Source: Frigoribacterium sp. SL97
GTDB taxonomy: Bacteria > Actinomycetota > Actinomycetes > Actinomycetales > Microbacteriaceae
Assembly: GCF_026625765.1 (NCBI RefSeq)
Contig: NZ_CP113062.1
Span: forward strand, 62,001-126,000
DNA length: 64,000 bases
Direction: 5' to 3'
In this document: piece after piece, positions 10,444 through 18,673 of the stretch
Layout: the number at the start of each line of letters is the position of its first letter
Position numbering within the stretch: the stretch's first letter is position 1
The notes under the pieces: model-generated
The model's database searches: none
Seen by the model: the letters and a program-made list of their open reading frames with translations, nothing else
Told to the model about the DNA's origin: nothing
Translations under genes and position numbers: made by a program

Positions 10444-11393
10444 TTGCGCGCCTCCTTCTTCTGCTTCGCGCCTTCGCGAAGTCGAGGGTTGCCGACGGCG
10501 TCGACGCCGAAGTTGATCAGGGTCAGGCTCATCGCCAGCAGGGCGATGCAGAGGCCGGGCGCGAAGAGCAGGATCCACTGGCCGGTGAGCAGGGCGTTCG
10601 AGTTCTGGGCCCAGTAGAGGATCGTGCCCCAGCTGACGATCGACGAGTCGCCGAGCCCCAGGAACTCGAGGCCGGCCTCGGCGAGGATCGCACTGGTCGC
10701 GGCGCCGAAGAACGAGCCGGTGATCAGCGAGGTCATGTTGGGCAGGATCTCGCGGAACACGATGCGTCCCGCGCTCTCGCCCGAGAACCGTGCCGCCGTG
10801 ACGAAGTCACGCGAGCGCAGGGACTGCGTCTGGCTGCGCAGCACGCGGGCTCCCCACGCCCAGCCCGTGATGACGATCACCGCGAGGATCACGGTGATGC
10901 CGCCGTTCTGCAGGTAGGCCGCGATGACGATCATCAGGGGCAGACCGGGGATCACGAGGAACAGGTTGACGACGAAGCCGACGACGTCGCCGCCGAAGCC
11001 CTTCATGTAGCCCCAGCTGAGCCCTATCGCCACGGCGACCAGGGTCGACAGCACGCCCGCCACGACACCGACGAAGACGCTGATGCGGGCGCCGTAGATC
11101 AGTTGGCTGAGGACGTCCTCGCCGGCCGCCGTCGTGCCCATCCAGTGGGCCCAGCTGGCGTCGGCGTTGCGCTCGAAGCCGTTCTCGCTGGCGCCGAAGG
11201 GGGCGAGCAGCGGGGCGAAGATCGCGACGAGCACGAAGACGCCGAAGATGACGACGCCGATCTTCGCCTTGGGGTTCGACCAGATGGTCGCGGCCATGCG
11301 GCCGATGGTGAGCCAGCGACTGGGCGCCTTCTGCTCGGCGGGCCCGGTGGGGGGCGCGCCTTCGGGCAGGTGGACGGACACGGTGGAGGTCAT
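10440..11393 (-). CDS. ABC importer permease (DppC/OppC-like)
   Basis: A 317-residue inner-membrane permease with a cytosolic N-terminus and six predicted membrane spans. The binding-protein-dependent transport (EAA-type) loop is visible near ILAEAGLEFLGLGDSSIVSWG, typical of the DppC subunit. It pairs with the DppB-like subunit upstream, whose stop it overlaps by four bases (ATGA), and with the double ATPase downstream (GTGA overlap). Confidence 0.92.
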   Translation of the reverse strand: MTSTVSVHLPEGAPPTGPAEQKAPSRWLTIGRMAATIWSNPKAKIGVVIFGVFVLVAIFAPLLAPFGASENGFERNADASWAHWMGTTAAGEDVLSQLIYGARISVFVGVVAGVLSTLVAVAIGLSWGYMKGFGGDVVGFVVNLFLVIPGLPLMIVIAAYLQNGGITVILAVIVITGWAWGARVLRSQTQSLRSRDFVTAARFSGESAGRIVFREILPNMTSLITGSFFGAATSAILAEAGLEFLGLGDSSIVSWGTILYWAQNSNALLTGQWILLFAPGLCIALLAMSLTLINFGVDAVGNPRLREGAKQKKEARK

Positions 11394-12370
11394 CGGCGGG
11401 TCCTTGGGTCGAGCACGCCGTACAAGATGTCGACGAGGAAGTTGGCGACGAGCACGCTGACCGTGATCATCAGGAAGAGGGCCTGCATCAGCGGGTAGTC
11501 CTGGCCGATGACGGCGTTGAACAGCAGGTAGCCGATGCCGGGGTAGCCGAACACCTGCTCGACGAGGATCGAGCCGCCGACCACACCACCCAGGGCGAGG
11601 CCGAAGCCGGTCAGGTTGGGCAGGATCGCGTTGCGGGCGGCGTAGCGCACGGCGACCGTGCGGCCCTTGAGCCCGTTGGCCTCGGCGAAGGTGACGTAGT
11701 CGTCACCTAGCGTCGAGATCATCGCGTTGCGCATGCCGAGGATCCAGCCGCCGAGGCTCGTCAGCAGGATGGTGATGGCCGGCAGCACCGCGTGCTGCAG
11801 GGCGTCGCCGACGAAGGCCGGCGTGAACCCGGGCGTGGTCGTGGCACCGTAGGCCCCCGTGGTCGGGAACCAGTGCAGCACGTAGCCCAGGAAGAACAGC
11901 AGCAGCAGGGCGGTCCAGAAGTACGGGAACGTGCTCATGAAGCTGCCCGACAGGGTGGGCAGCGAGTCGAGCCAGGTGCCGCGCTTCCACGCCGCCGCGA
12001 CGCCGATCAGGGTGCCGAGCACGAAGGCGATGATCGTGCAGACCCCGACGAGGATCAGCGTGAACGGCAGGGCCTGGCCGACCAGGTGGCCGACCGTCTC
12101 GGGGAAGAACGTGTAGCTCGTGCCGAAGTCCAGACGCACGACTTGGCCGAGGTAGCTGACGTACTGCTGGAGCACGTTGCCGTCCGGCACGCCGAGCTGG
12201 GCCTCGATGGCGGAACGGGTCGCCGCGCTGACCGGACCGTTCAGCGACAACTTCGCGATCGCGGCGTCGGTCGGGCTGCCGGGCATCAGCCGCGGCAGGA
12301 TGAAGTTCAGGGTGACCGCGGCCCACAGGGTGAGCACGAACAGGCCGAGTTTCTGGGCTGCGTACTTCAC
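11390..12370 (-). CDS. ABC importer permease (DppB/OppB-like)
   Basis: A 326-residue inner-membrane permease with an N-terminal span, a large extracytosolic segment containing PRLMPGSPTDA, and the conserved C-terminal block EQVFGYPGIGYLLFNAV seen in DppB proteins. The ATG at 12370 overlaps the binding-protein stop by four bases. Second gene of the sugar-uptake operon. Confidence 0.92.
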   Translation of the reverse strand: MKYAAQKLGLFVLTLWAAVTLNFILPRLMPGSPTDAAIAKLSLNGPVSAATRSAIEAQLGVPDGNVLQQYVSYLGQVVRLDFGTSYTFFPETVGHLVGQALPFTLILVGVCTIIAFVLGTLIGVAAAWKRGTWLDSLPTLSGSFMSTFPYFWTALLLLFFLGYVLHWFPTTGAYGATTTPGFTPAFVGDALQHAVLPAITILLTSLGGWILGMRNAMISTLGDDYVTFAEANGLKGRTVAVRYAARNAILPNLTGFGLALGGVVGGSILVEQVFGYPGIGYLLFNAVIGQDYPLMQALFLMITVSVLVANFLVDILYGVLDPRTRR

Positions 12371-14055
12371 TGGTCGCCCTCTTCCTGGTCGACGCGCTTG
12401 AGCTTCGTGAAGATCAGCAGCGGTGCCTGGTCGTAGTTCTGCGGTGCCATGTACGGGTTCTCGGCGGTGGGCCAGCCGGTGAACTTCGAGTCGTTGAACA
12501 GACCCCAGAGCCCGCCGTAGTAGAGGCCGATCACGGGCAGCTGGTCGTAGACGACGTTCTGCAACCGGAAGGCGTACTGCTTCTGCTGCTCGGGGTCGGT
12601 CGTGGCCTTCCAGTCGTCGAGCAGCTGGTCGACCGCCGGGTCGCTGAACCGCTCGAAGTTGGCCGCCGTGGTCTCGCCGACCGGGGTGGCGAACTGGCTG
12701 TTCAGCAGGTTGTTGTAGGCCTGGTACACGTTGCCGTTGCCCATGCCGCCCATCGCCATGTCGAACTCGCCGTTCGCGATGGCCGACTGGTAGCCGGCCG
12801 GCTGGGGAGCCTGGATCTGCACGTCGATGCCGATCGCGCCCAACTGGCCCCGCACCTCCTGCACGGCCCGCAGCCAGTCGGTGTAGCCGTTGGCCGTCAG
12901 GATCGTGATCTTGAGCTGCTGGCCGTCGGGGCCGACCAGCTCGTCACCCTGCTGCGTGTAGCCCGACTGGGCGAAGGCCGCGAGGGCGCCGTCGACGTCC
13001 TGCTCGAGGATGCCGGCGTTCGGGATCGACGGGTCGAGGTCGTCCTGCTGGTTGGGCAGGATGAGCCCGGTCTGACCGGCCGGCTCGAGGTAGCCCTCGG
13101 TGGCCGACTCGGCGATGGGGCCGCGATCGAGCGCCAGCGCGATGCCACGACGCACGTTCACGTCGTCGAAGGGCGCCTTGGTGAGGTTCGGCACGAGCCC
13201 GATCACGCCGCCCGGCGGGAACCAGAACTGGTTGTCGGGGCTGGCGGCACCCCAGGTGCCCTCGACGTCGCTGATGAACGAGTACGACCAGTCGTAACCG
13301 CGCGTGACGGTGTCGAGCTGGTTGTTCGTCGCGGGCAGGATCAGGTGACCGATCTCGATGGTGTCGGCCTGCCAGTAGGTCTCGTTCTTGTCCATCGAGT
13401 ACTGCTGCGGCGAGTAGTTGCCGAGCGTGAACGGTCCGGTGCCCACCGGGTCGGGGTTGCGGAAGGTCGTGGGGTCGTCGACGTCCTTCCACAGGTGCTC
13501 GGGGACGATCGTCGTCTGACCGATGATCTCCATGGCCGGCACGTCGTCGGTCTGCAGGTGGAAGACCACGTGGTCGCCCTGCTGCTCGATCGTGTCGATG
13601 TGCTGCCACGCACCCTTGAGGTCGAGCGTGGGGTTCGCCTTGATGAGGTCGAACGTGTAGACCACGTCGGCCGGGGTCATGGGCGTGCCGTCGGACCACT
13701 CGACGCCGTCGCGGATCGTCATGTCGATCGTGCGCGCGTCGGGCAGGACGGTCTCGCTCGCGAGCCAGGGCGTGATCTCACCGTCGAGCGGGTTGATCTC
13801 GAGCAGGGGCTCGTAGATCCAGGTCGAGGCCGTCCGCTTGTTCGTGAGGAACGGGTTGAAGTTGCGCTCGAACTGCGGGTTGCCCTTGTCGGCGTTGATC
13901 AGCATCGTGTCGGCCCCGATGCTGGGGTCGGGCTGGCTGCGGATCTGGATGCTGCAGCCGGTGGCCACGAGCACGGCGGCCGTGGCCGCTGCCAGGGCCG
14001 CGAGCGTGCGGAAGCGTCGGCGTGGGTGTCGCCGAGGGGGTGTCGCGTGCGTCAT
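12367..14055 (-). CDS. ABC importer solute-binding lipoprotein, family 5
   Basis: A 562-residue extracellular binding protein of the SBP_bac_5 family. A basic, arginine-rich N-terminus and hydrophobic stretch lead to a lipobox LVATGC with Cys34 as the lipidated residue. The body contains the family pattern of a start-block around TWIYEPLLEINPLDGEITPWLA and the later GTGPFTLGNYSPQQY. The ATG at 14055 was chosen over an in-frame GTG at 14061 because GAGAG is about 9 bases upstream of the ATG but only 3 bases from the GTG. First gene of the five-gene operon ending in a beta-glucosidase, which suggests that beta-glucosides or cello-oligosaccharides are the ligand. Confidence 0.9.
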   Translation of the reverse strand: MTHATPPRRHPRRRFRTLAALAAATAAVLVATGCSIQIRSQPDPSIGADTMLINADKGNPQFERNFNPFLTNKRTASTWIYEPLLEINPLDGEITPWLASETVLPDARTIDMTIRDGVEWSDGTPMTPADVVYTFDLIKANPTLDLKGAWQHIDTIEQQGDHVVFHLQTDDVPAMEIIGQTTIVPEHLWKDVDDPTTFRNPDPVGTGPFTLGNYSPQQYSMDKNETYWQADTIEIGHLILPATNNQLDTVTRGYDWSYSFISDVEGTWGAASPDNQFWFPPGGVIGLVPNLTKAPFDDVNVRRGIALALDRGPIAESATEGYLEPAGQTGLILPNQQDDLDPSIPNAGILEQDVDGALAAFAQSGYTQQGDELVGPDGQQLKITILTANGYTDWLRAVQEVRGQLGAIGIDVQIQAPQPAGYQSAIANGEFDMAMGGMGNGNVYQAYNNLLNSQFATPVGETTAANFERFSDPAVDQLLDDWKATTDPEQQKQYAFRLQNVVYDQLPVIGLYYGGLWGLFNDSKFTGWPTAENPYMAPQNYDQAPLLIFTKLKRVDQEEGDQ

Positions 14056-14095
14056 CGCCACGTTCTCTCATTCGTCGTCGAGGTGAGCTGGGCCC

Positions 14096-14125
14096 ACTGT
14101 AAGCGCATACATCACAGGGAAGCAA
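14096..14125 (-). promoter_or_regulatory. Promoter and LacI-type operator of the beta-glucoside operon
   Basis: On the minus strand, TTGCTT (14120-14125) and TACAGT (14096-14101) are 18 bases apart. The near-perfect palindrome TGTAAGCGCATACA (14098-14111, 13 of 14 positions symmetric, central CG) overlaps the -10 box. This is the usual form of a LacI-family operator, so a LacI repressor such as the one encoded at 15731-16900 would block the promoter in the absence of sugar. Confidence 0.75.
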
Positions 14126-14265
14126 GTGGTCGGGCCCGTCGAGAGGCCCCGAGGAGGCGCGAGGTCGTTCGACGCCGAGCCAACCGTCAGGGGATGCCAG
14201 GGCCCGCACGCCAGAATCGGCGTCGGGTGCCGGTCACGGCACCCCGGCCGACCGGAGGGACCCGC

Positions 14266-15641
14266 ATGGCCAGCACGACGCAGCTGCGAGCGCTCCGCGC
14301 CTCGCTGCCCGTGGTCGCCGAGCGGGCGCACGACATCGCCGACGACTTCTACCGCCGCCTGTTCGCGACGCGACCCGATCTGTTGCGGGACCAGTTCAAC
14401 CGGGGCGACCTCGCCCAGGGGCGGCAGCAGCGCGAGCTCGCCCGCACGATCGTGGCGCTCGCCCAGGCCGTCCTCGACGCGGCCCCGGGGTCGACGCGTG
14501 CCGCCGGTGGCGACCGGCATCGCGCCTCCTCGGGGGCGGACCGTCCGGCGTCGACGGCGACGCCGACGCCGTCGGCCAGGCCGGGGCGCCGACCCTCGCA
14601 CCGGCGACGCCCGGCGAGATCGTCTCGCGGTTGGCCCAGCGGCACGCGGCGCTCGGCGTCACCCGCGACGAGTACGACCTGTTCGAGCGGCACCTCGGCG
14701 ACGCGTTCGCGGCCGCCCTCGGCCCCCGGCTCACGGCCGAGGTCGCCGACGCGTGGTCGGCCGTCTACCGGCAGGCCCGCGACGAGATGGTGACGACGGT
14801 CGAGGCGATCTACCGGCAGGCCGACCTCGAGCCGGGCGAGGAGTGGCGCGAGGCCCTCGTCACCGAACACCGCGTCGAGGCCGAGGACGTCGTCGCACTC
14901 ACCCTCGTCTCGGCCGACAGCGAGACGCTGCCGCGGTACCGTGCCGGCCAGTTCGCGTCGGTGCAGGTGCGGCTGCCCGACGGAGCCCGGCAGATCCGGC
15001 AGTACAGCCTGCGCGGCGGGCACGACGAGCAGTGGCGCATCAGCGCACGGCTGCTGGTCGGCGAACCGCCCGCCCCCGACGGCGAGGTCTCGTCGCACCT
15101 GATGCGCGAGCTGCGGGTGGGCGACGTGGTGAGCGTCTCGCCCCCGATCGGGTCGCTGACGATCGACGACCTCGACGACGCCCCGCTGCTGTTCGTCTCG
15201 GCGGGCATCGGCTGCACGCCCGTGCTCGGCATGCTCGACCACCTGGCCCGCACCGAGCCCGACCGCGTCGTGACGGTCCTGCACTTCGAGCGCACCCCCG
15301 AGCGGCACGCCCACCGCGTCGAGCTCGAGGCGCTGGTCGCGTCGATGCCGAACGCGACGCTGCGGGTCAGCTACACGCAGGGGTCGCTGTCGGCGCTCAG
15401 CGCGCTGGCCGAGGCGTCCATCGACGGGCCCGGGGTCTACCTCGACCCGATCGACCTGGCCCGGGTCGACCTCACCGCGTCGCACCGGGTGTTCCTGTGC
15501 GGGCCGGTGCCGTTCATGGCGATCGCCCGGGCGGCCCTGATCGGTCACGGCGTCGACGCCGACCGCGTGCACTACTTCGTCTTCGGGCCGGACGACGGCA
15601 GCGTCACGGGTGCCGACACCGGGCAGCGCGGACTGGGGTAG
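14266..15641 (+). pseudogene. hmp: Flavohemoglobin (nitric oxide dioxygenase), interrupted by a frameshift
   Basis: Flavohemoglobins turn NO and oxygen into nitrate with a globin, an FAD and an NAD(P)H domain. Here the ATG at 14266, behind GGAGGG, opens a globin start (DDFYRRLF, then GDLAQGRQQRELA), but that frame degenerates into arginine/proline-rich sequence after about residue 80. The rest continues in the -1 frame: EIVSRLAQRHAALGV with the proximal His, the FAD motif RQYSLR, the nucleotide motif GIGCTPVLGML and CGPVPFM, to a stop at 15641. One missing base (or two extra) somewhere in 14490-14540 explains this; the zone holds a G-run and a copy of the dispersed motif (14521-14529). Either a real lesion or a sequencing error. 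A non-conserved linker sits at the break. Confidence 0.85.
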
Positions 15642-15730
15642 GACCGGGCGGAGGCGCCGGCCGACTCGCTGGCGGGGGCGCAGGCGGGCTCGCGGGCGGA
15701 GGCGCCGGCGGGCTCGCGGGCGGGCCACGC
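15642..15730. repeat. GC-rich short repeats between convergent genes
   Basis: The 16-mer GGGCGGAGGCGCCGGC occurs at 15646-15661 and again at 15694-15709, and CGGGCTCGCGGGCGG-type blocks alternate with it. The block resembles, but does not contain, the dispersed GGAGGCGCG motif (GGAGGCGCC here). It separates hmp from the convergent lacI-type gene. Confidence 0.6.
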
Positions 15731-16900
15731 TCAGGGCGCGGGGCAGCTCTCGCGGAGCAGCACCTCGACCGGCAGGGTGACCCGCTGCGCGGGTGCTCCC
15801 GGGTCGGTCAGTCGCCGGACGACCGTCCGGACGGCGATGCGGCCGAGCTCGCCCATCGGCTGACGCACCGTGGTGAGCCGGGGCCGGGAGAACCGGCCGG
15901 CGTCGATGCCGTCGAACCCCGTCACGAGCACGCGACCGGGCACGTCGACGCCCTGCTCGCCGAAGACGTCGAGGACGCCGAGGGCCGACTGGTCGTTCGC
16001 GCAGAGGACGGCTCCGGGCAGGTCGCCGGCCTCGAGCAGGGCCGCCGCCGCACGACGACCGCCGGCACGGGAGAACTCGCCCGGCTCGACCCGGACCGTG
16101 ACGCGCGCGCCGGACGCACGGTGCGCCTCGACGGCCCGGTCGAAACCGGCGTGACGGTCGAGTTCGTCGGGCGAGTCGGACGGTCCGGCGACGTAGGCGA
16201 CGTCGCGAACCCCCCGCGACCCCAGCACGAAGTCGGTCAGGGCGTGCATGCCGGCGACGTTGTCGACGCCGACGTGGTCGAGGTCGTCGCCCGGTCGCGA
16301 GTCGGCGAGCACGACGACCGGGATGCGTCGTGCCACGTGCGCCAGCAGGTCGCCCGGCACCGTCTGGGCCAGCACCGCGAGCCCGTCGACCCGACCCGCG
16401 ATGTCGTTGACCATCACCTCGCGGCTCGACCCCCGCCCGGCGGCGACCATGAGGGCGAAGCCCCGTCGCCAGGCCTCGACCTCGGCGCCGCGCAGCACCT
16501 CGTCGAAGTACAGGTTCGCCGGGTTCGACGCGTGGTCGCCCCGAGGAGGCGCGGTGAGGGTCGCCGCACCGCGGCCCGGGTCGACGACGGTCGGCGGGTC
16601 CGCCCGCTCGCGATCGTCGATCAGCGGGATGCGCGAGGCGTCCGACACCCGGGCCCAGTCGGGTTCGGGGCCGTCGATGCCGTCGTGGCCCGGCAGGAAG
16701 AGGCCGAGCACGCCCGTGCGTCGGCCGGCGAGGCCGCGGGCCGCGCCGCTCGGCACGTAGCCGAGGGCACGCACCGACTCGAGCACCCGGCTCCGGGTCT
16801 CGGGGCGCACGTCGTCGGGACGGCGCAGCACCCTCGACACCGTCGCGATCGACACGTCGGCGTGGGCGGCCACGTCGTAGACGGTCGGGGCCTTGGTCAC
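15731..16900 (-). CDS. LacI-family transcriptional regulator
   Basis: A 389-residue repressor. The N-terminal helix-turn-helix is TVYDVAAHADVSIATVSRVL with hinge-helix sequence RALGYVPSGAARGLAG, followed by a periplasmic-binding-protein-like sensor ending in RVTLPVEVLLRESC. Typical family length is 330-350; the excess is an insert of roughly 60 residues (PEPDWARVSD to GDHASNPANLYFDE) between the first strand and first helix of the sensor domain, part of it low-complexity and containing a copy of the dispersed motif (16545-16553). The GTG at 16900 is preceded by GGAGG at 7 bases. It is the only LacI protein in the window, so it is the best candidate for the operator at 14098-14111. Confidence 0.9.
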   Translation of the reverse strand: MTKAPTVYDVAAHADVSIATVSRVLRRPDDVRPETRSRVLESVRALGYVPSGAARGLAGRRTGVLGLFLPGHDGIDGPEPDWARVSDASRIPLIDDRERADPPTVVDPGRGAATLTAPPRGDHASNPANLYFDEVLRGAEVEAWRRGFALMVAAGRGSSREVMVNDIAGRVDGLAVLAQTVPGDLLAHVARRIPVVVLADSRPGDDLDHVGVDNVAGMHALTDFVLGSRGVRDVAYVAGPSDSPDELDRHAGFDRAVEAHRASGARVTVRVEPGEFSRAGGRRAAAALLEAGDLPGAVLCANDQSALGVLDVFGEQGVDVPGRVLVTGFDGIDAGRFSRPRLTTVRQPMGELGRIAVRTVVRRLTDPGAPAQRVTLPVEVLLRESCPAP

Positions 16901-17075
16901 GAGAGGTCCTCCAGGAGGGCGGCGGCGGGTCGCGGACCATCCTAGGTCGGTCGGTGCCCGGGGCCGACCCGCGCCTCCTGCCCCGGCCGGTGCGGGACGG
17001 CCGTCGGGTGCCGCCGGCGCGGACGTCGACGCGGGCGCCGTCGAGGGCGCCGTCGACGGACGTCGCGGGTGCCGT

Positions 17076-17112
17076 TTGTCGGAGTCGACGATGCGGGGCA
17101 TACTCGGTATGC
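17076..17112 (+). promoter_or_regulatory. padR promoter with overlapping palindromic operator
   Basis: TTGTCG (17076-17081) and CATACT (17099-17104) are separated by 17 bases. The perfect inverted repeat GCATAC-TCG-GTATGC (17098-17112) covers the -10 box. PadR-type repressors of ABC operons commonly bind ATAC/GTAT-type palindromes at their own promoters, so this is a likely autoregulatory site. Confidence 0.75.
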
Positions 17113-17157
17113 ACGGGCGCCACGAGGCGACGCCGCGACTCGACCACAGGAGGCCAC

Positions 17158-17193
17158 GTGACGGCACGACCGGACGGCGAGGCGGCCCCGTGA
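17158..17193 (+). CDS. Possible 11-residue leader peptide upstream of padR
   Basis: A GTG at 17158 sits 4 bases after a strong GGAGG (17149-17153), better than the site in front of padR itself. It would encode MTARPDGEAAP and end at a TGA (17191-17193) that overlaps the padR GTG start by four bases (GTGA). Translation of padR would then be coupled to this short frame. It could instead be a relic of an older padR start. Confidence 0.4.
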   Translation: MTARPDGEAAP

Positions 17194-17948
17194 CCGTGCG
17201 ACTGGGCCTGCTGGCGATCCTCGACCAGGGCCCGGGGTACGGCTACCAGTTGCGCAGCGAGTTCGACCGACGCACCGGGTCCACCTGGCCGCTCAACGTC
17301 GGCCAGGTGTACTCCACCCTCGACCGGCTCGACCGCGACGGCCTCGTCGAGCGTGACGAGCCCTCGCCCCGCGACACGTCGCCCGAGGCCGACGGGTCGC
17401 CGGGGTCCGACGGATCGCCCGGGTCCGACGGATCGCCCGGGTCCGACGGGTCGCCCGCCGCCGAGGCCTCGGTGGCGGGCACCGGGCAGGCCGCCGGAGA
17501 ACACCAACGACTCTGGCGCATCACGGCCGCCGGACGGGCCGAGGTCGCCCACTGGCTCGGGACGGCCGTCGACACCCCCGACGCCACCCGTGACGAGCTG
17601 CCGCTCAAGTTCGCCCTCGCCGCGACCCTGCCGGGGGTGGACGTGGCGACGCTCGTGCAGACGCAGCGCCGCGCCTCCTTGGCGAAGCTGCAGCGACTCA
17701 CCCGGACCAAGCACGCCGGGGGCGACCCGGAGGCGCCCGGCGAGTTCGCCTGGCGCCTCGTCGTCGACTCGATGATCTTCGCGGCCGAGGCCGAGGTGCG
17801 CTGGCTCGACCACGTCGAGTCGAGCCTGCGCCGGGCGTCGCTCGCCGAACGGCAGTGGGCGGTCGAGGCCGTGGCCCCGACGACGAGCGGGCCCGGGTCC
17901 CCTGCCCGGACGCCGGGGCCGGCGCGGGCCGCACGAGGTCGGTCGTGA
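17190..17948 (+). CDS. PadR-family transcriptional regulator with a repeat insert in the wing
   Basis: A 252-residue PadR-type repressor. The winged helix begins VTVRLGLLAILDQGPGYGYQ and continues through VGQVYSTLDRLDRDGLVERDE; the second strand of the wing is LWRITAAGRAEVAHWL. Between them, where relatives have about 10 residues, lie about 45 residues including a (DGSPGS) repeat. A C-terminal helical dimerisation region follows (about 190-235). It is first in an operon with an ABC ATPase and an FtsX-type permease (GTGA overlap), the usual context of PadR regulators that control MacB-like exporters. The GTG at 17190 was chosen because it gives the family N-terminus. Confidence 0.85.
   Translation: MTVRLGLLAILDQGPGYGYQLRSEFDRRTGSTWPLNVGQVYSTLDRLDRDGLVERDEPSPRDTSPEADGSPGSDGSPGSDGSPGSDGSPAAEASVAGTGQAAGEHQRLWRITAAGRAEVAHWLGTAVDTPDATRDELPLKFALAATLPGVDVATLVQTQRRASLAKLQRLTRTKHAGGDPEAPGEFAWRLVVDSMIFAAEAEVRWLDHVESSLRRASLAERQWAVEAVAPTTSGPGSPARTPGPARAARGRS
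17391..17459 (+). repeat. 18-base tandem repeat inside padR
   Basis: Three full units of GACGGRTCGCCSGGGTCC (17391-17408, 17409-17426, 17427-17444) and a partial fourth, each coding DGSPGS in frame. Copy-number change would alter the wing loop without breaking the reading frame. Confidence 0.9.
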
Positions 17949-18673
17949 CCGAGCGCGCCGAGGTGCTGACCCTGCTCGCGGTGGGGCACGAACACGGAAC
18001 CGGCGACCTCGCCCGCACCGCCCTCGACGGCGTGAGCCTGACCGTCCTCGAGGGCGAGCTGGTCGCCGTCATGGGCGCGTCCGGCTCGGGCAAGTCGACC
18101 TTGCTGGCGATCGCGGGCGGCCTGACGACGCCGACCGCAGGGCACGTGCAGGTCGACGGCACCTGGCTCGCCGACCTGAGCGCGGCCGAGGTCGCGCGGG
18201 TGCGACGACGGTCGGTCGGCTTCGTGTTCCAGCAGTTCAACCTCGTCTCGACGTTGACCGCGGCCGAGAACGTCGCCCTGCCGCTCGAACTCGACGGCAT
18301 CGGCACCCGTGCCGCCCGGCGTGCCGCCGACGACGCGCTGGCCACCCTGGGCCTGGCCGCTCGAGGACGGGCCTTCCCCGCCGAGCTCTCGGGCGGCGAG
18401 CAGCAGCGCGTCGCGATCGCCCGCGCCCTCGTCGGCAGCCGTCGCCTGGTGCTCGCCGACGAGCCGACCGGCGCGCTCGACAGCAGCACGGGCGACGAGG
18501 TCATGGGCCTGTTGCGCGAACGGGTCGACGCGGGTGCCGCGGGCCTGCTCGTCACGCACGACGCCCGCCACGCCGCCTGGGCCGACCGGATCGTGTTCCT
18601 CCGCGACGGCCGCCTCGTCGACGAGTCCGCGCCGCGGGGGCCCGAGTCGCTGCTGACCCCGGAGGCGCGGTGA
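17945..18673 (+). CDS. ABC transporter ATPase, MacB/LolD-like
   Basis: A 242-residue ATPase with Walker A GASGSGKST, Q-loop FVFQQFNLV, signature LSGGEQQRVAIARAL, Walker B LVLADEPTGALD and the H-loop LLVTHD. The FQQFNL and EPTGALD forms are those of the MacB/LolD/FtsE subfamily that pairs with FtsX-like permeases. It overlaps padR and the permease by GTGA on both sides. The last codons before the stop are a copy of the dispersed motif (18661-18669). Confidence 0.93.
   Translation: MTERAEVLTLLAVGHEHGTGDLARTALDGVSLTVLEGELVAVMGASGSGKSTLLAIAGGLTTPTAGHVQVDGTWLADLSAAEVARVRRRSVGFVFQQFNLVSTLTAAENVALPLELDGIGTRAARRAADDALATLGLAARGRAFPAELSGGEQQRVAIARALVGSRRLVLADEPTGALDSSTGDEVMGLLRERVDAGAAGLLVTHDARHAAWADRIVFLRDGRLVDESAPRGPESLLTPEAR

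Noticed and set aside
17391..17459. padR repeat as a sequencing artefact
   Set aside because: Units keep the reading frame and show sense-preserving substitutions, and both ends of the protein fit the family.
14349..17813. A very long minus-strand frame antisense to hmp and padR
   Set aside because: Low-complexity arginine-rich translation, no domain, and in conflict with recognised genes on both strands.
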